A stretch of DNA of 64,000 nt from the NCBI RefSeq assembly GCF_036231905.1, contig NZ_JAZARE010000001.1, positions 1-64,000 of the forward strand, written 5' to 3'. The DNA is from CAMLIZ01 sp036231905. Lineage in GTDB: Bacteria > Pseudomonadota > Gammaproteobacteria > Burkholderiales > Burkholderiaceae_C. The position numbers and the translations under genes are program-made. A model generated the notes under the pieces. That model ran no database searches. It was not told the origin of the DNA and worked only from the letters and a program-made list of their open reading frames with translations. Every line of letters starts with the position of its first letter. Within the stretch, counting starts at the first letter, position 1. Shown piece by piece: positions 63,621-64,000 of this stretch.

Positions 63621-64000
63621 TCAGTGGTTGACGTTGACCATCCAGGACACGCCGAACTTGTCGGTCAGCATGCCGAAGCCCGAAGTCCAGAAAGTGGGTG
63701 CAAACGGCATGGTCACCTGGCCGCCCTGGCCCAGCGCATTGAACACGCGCTGGCCTTCGTCGGCGCTGGCCACGGCCACGGACAGCGAGAAGCCGCTCAT
63801 CTTGTGCGCCGGGTCGGTGATGCCGTCGGACGCAAAGAGCTCGGTGTCGCCGATGCGCATGCTGGCATGCATGATCTGGTTCTCCCCACCGGGCGGGATG
63901 ATGTCCTTCTGCGGCGATTCGGAGAACTTCATCATCGACACGATTTCGCCGCCCAGCACCTGGCGGTAGAAGTTCAGCGCCGCTTCGCAGCGGCCATTGA
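63621..64000 (-). CDS. PhnB-like VOC-family protein (5' end beyond window)
   Basis: The frame reads in from the right edge as NGRCEAALNFYRQVLGGEIV and ends GMLTDKFGVSWMVNVNH. This is the PhnB/DUF1428-type VOC domain: MHASMRIGDTELFASDG and the C-terminal signature are present, and the first strand and start codon lie beyond 64,000. It follows the pfp gene's start by 15 bp on the same strand, so it is transcribed before pfp. Confidence 0.88.
   Translation of the reverse strand, partial: NGRCEAALNFYRQVLGGEIVSMMKFSESPQKDIIPPGGENQIMHASMRIGDTELFASDGITDPAHKMSGFSLSVAVASADEGQRVFNALGQGGQVTMPFAPTFWTSGFGMLTDKFGVSWMVNVNH

Overview
The window joins two kinds of DNA. Positions 1 to about 17,580 are an integron gene-cassette array. 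From about 17,850 to the right edge is ordinary, very GC-rich chromosomal DNA with close-packed genes, read-through overlaps (ATGA) and protein families typical of Burkholderiales-type betaproteobacteria: cyanophycin synthetase, FUSC transporter, many sensor kinases, PPi-type phosphofructokinase and a ribose operon. The taxonomic guess is inference; there is no rRNA or other marker here.

Cassette array (1-17,578). I count 29 attC recombination sites, each opening with a GCCTAAC-like R'' box followed by CCCTCCATCGAGCGGA and closing with ATGTCGAAC plus a GTTAGGC-like R' box. They are 58-78 bp long, close relatives of one another, and all in one orientation. This is the signature of a sedentary chromosomal integron. 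With R' on the right and genes on the + strand, the integrase gene and attI should lie left of position 1 and are not in the window. The sites delimit 28 complete cassettes and the tail of one more. Cassette products include a GNAT acetyltransferase, a DMP19/DUF4375 protein, a MalM-like lipoprotein, a DUF4259 protein, a GyrB-ATPase-like protein, a frameshifted ICMT-type methyltransferase and many small exported or membrane proteins of unknown role. Seven cassettes (three families, here called A, B and C) have no convincing gene. They occur once as A-B-C (6,237-7,412) and again in reversed order as C-C-B-A (13,069-14,699). An IS110-family element with IS1111-like subterminal inverted repeats has inserted inside one attC (11,484-13,016); its transposase is frameshifted, and the 3' non-coding region is where a target-guiding bridge RNA would be expected.

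The attC sites appear to do translational work as well as recombination. The AGG of the R' box lies 4-8 nt before many start codons, and the TAA of the R'' box is the stop codon of eight cassette genes. The ATG in the right arm of attC is often in frame with the downstream gene.

Chromosomal part. 17.8-24.1 kb: small stress or housekeeping-like genes (VOC, YiaA/B, LysE, two GFA-type proteins, a Cys-rich YidD, ABM-like, DUF4259, a membrane receiver-like protein). 24.2-30.2 kb: a ribose operon rbsB-A-C-R-K-D behind two overlapping LacI-type operators. 30.2-38.1 kb: exported and low-complexity proteins, a GAF protein, an SGNH hydrolase, a GAF/PAS histidine kinase, a PmtA-like methyltransferase and membrane proteins. 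38.1-41.8 kb: cyanophycin synthetase cphA followed by an isoaspartyl peptidase. 41.9-48.0 kb: a metallo-beta-lactamase-fold protein and a signalling cluster (hybrid kinase, NarL-type kinase and regulator pair, RsbRD-N kinase). 48.1-64.0 kb: an unknown 598-residue protein, PfpI/LysR pair, MFS exporter, several small enzymes, FUSC, an RNB ribonuclease, a large hybrid kinase, an OmpA-type lipoprotein, PPi-dependent phosphofructokinase and a VOC protein cut by the window edge.
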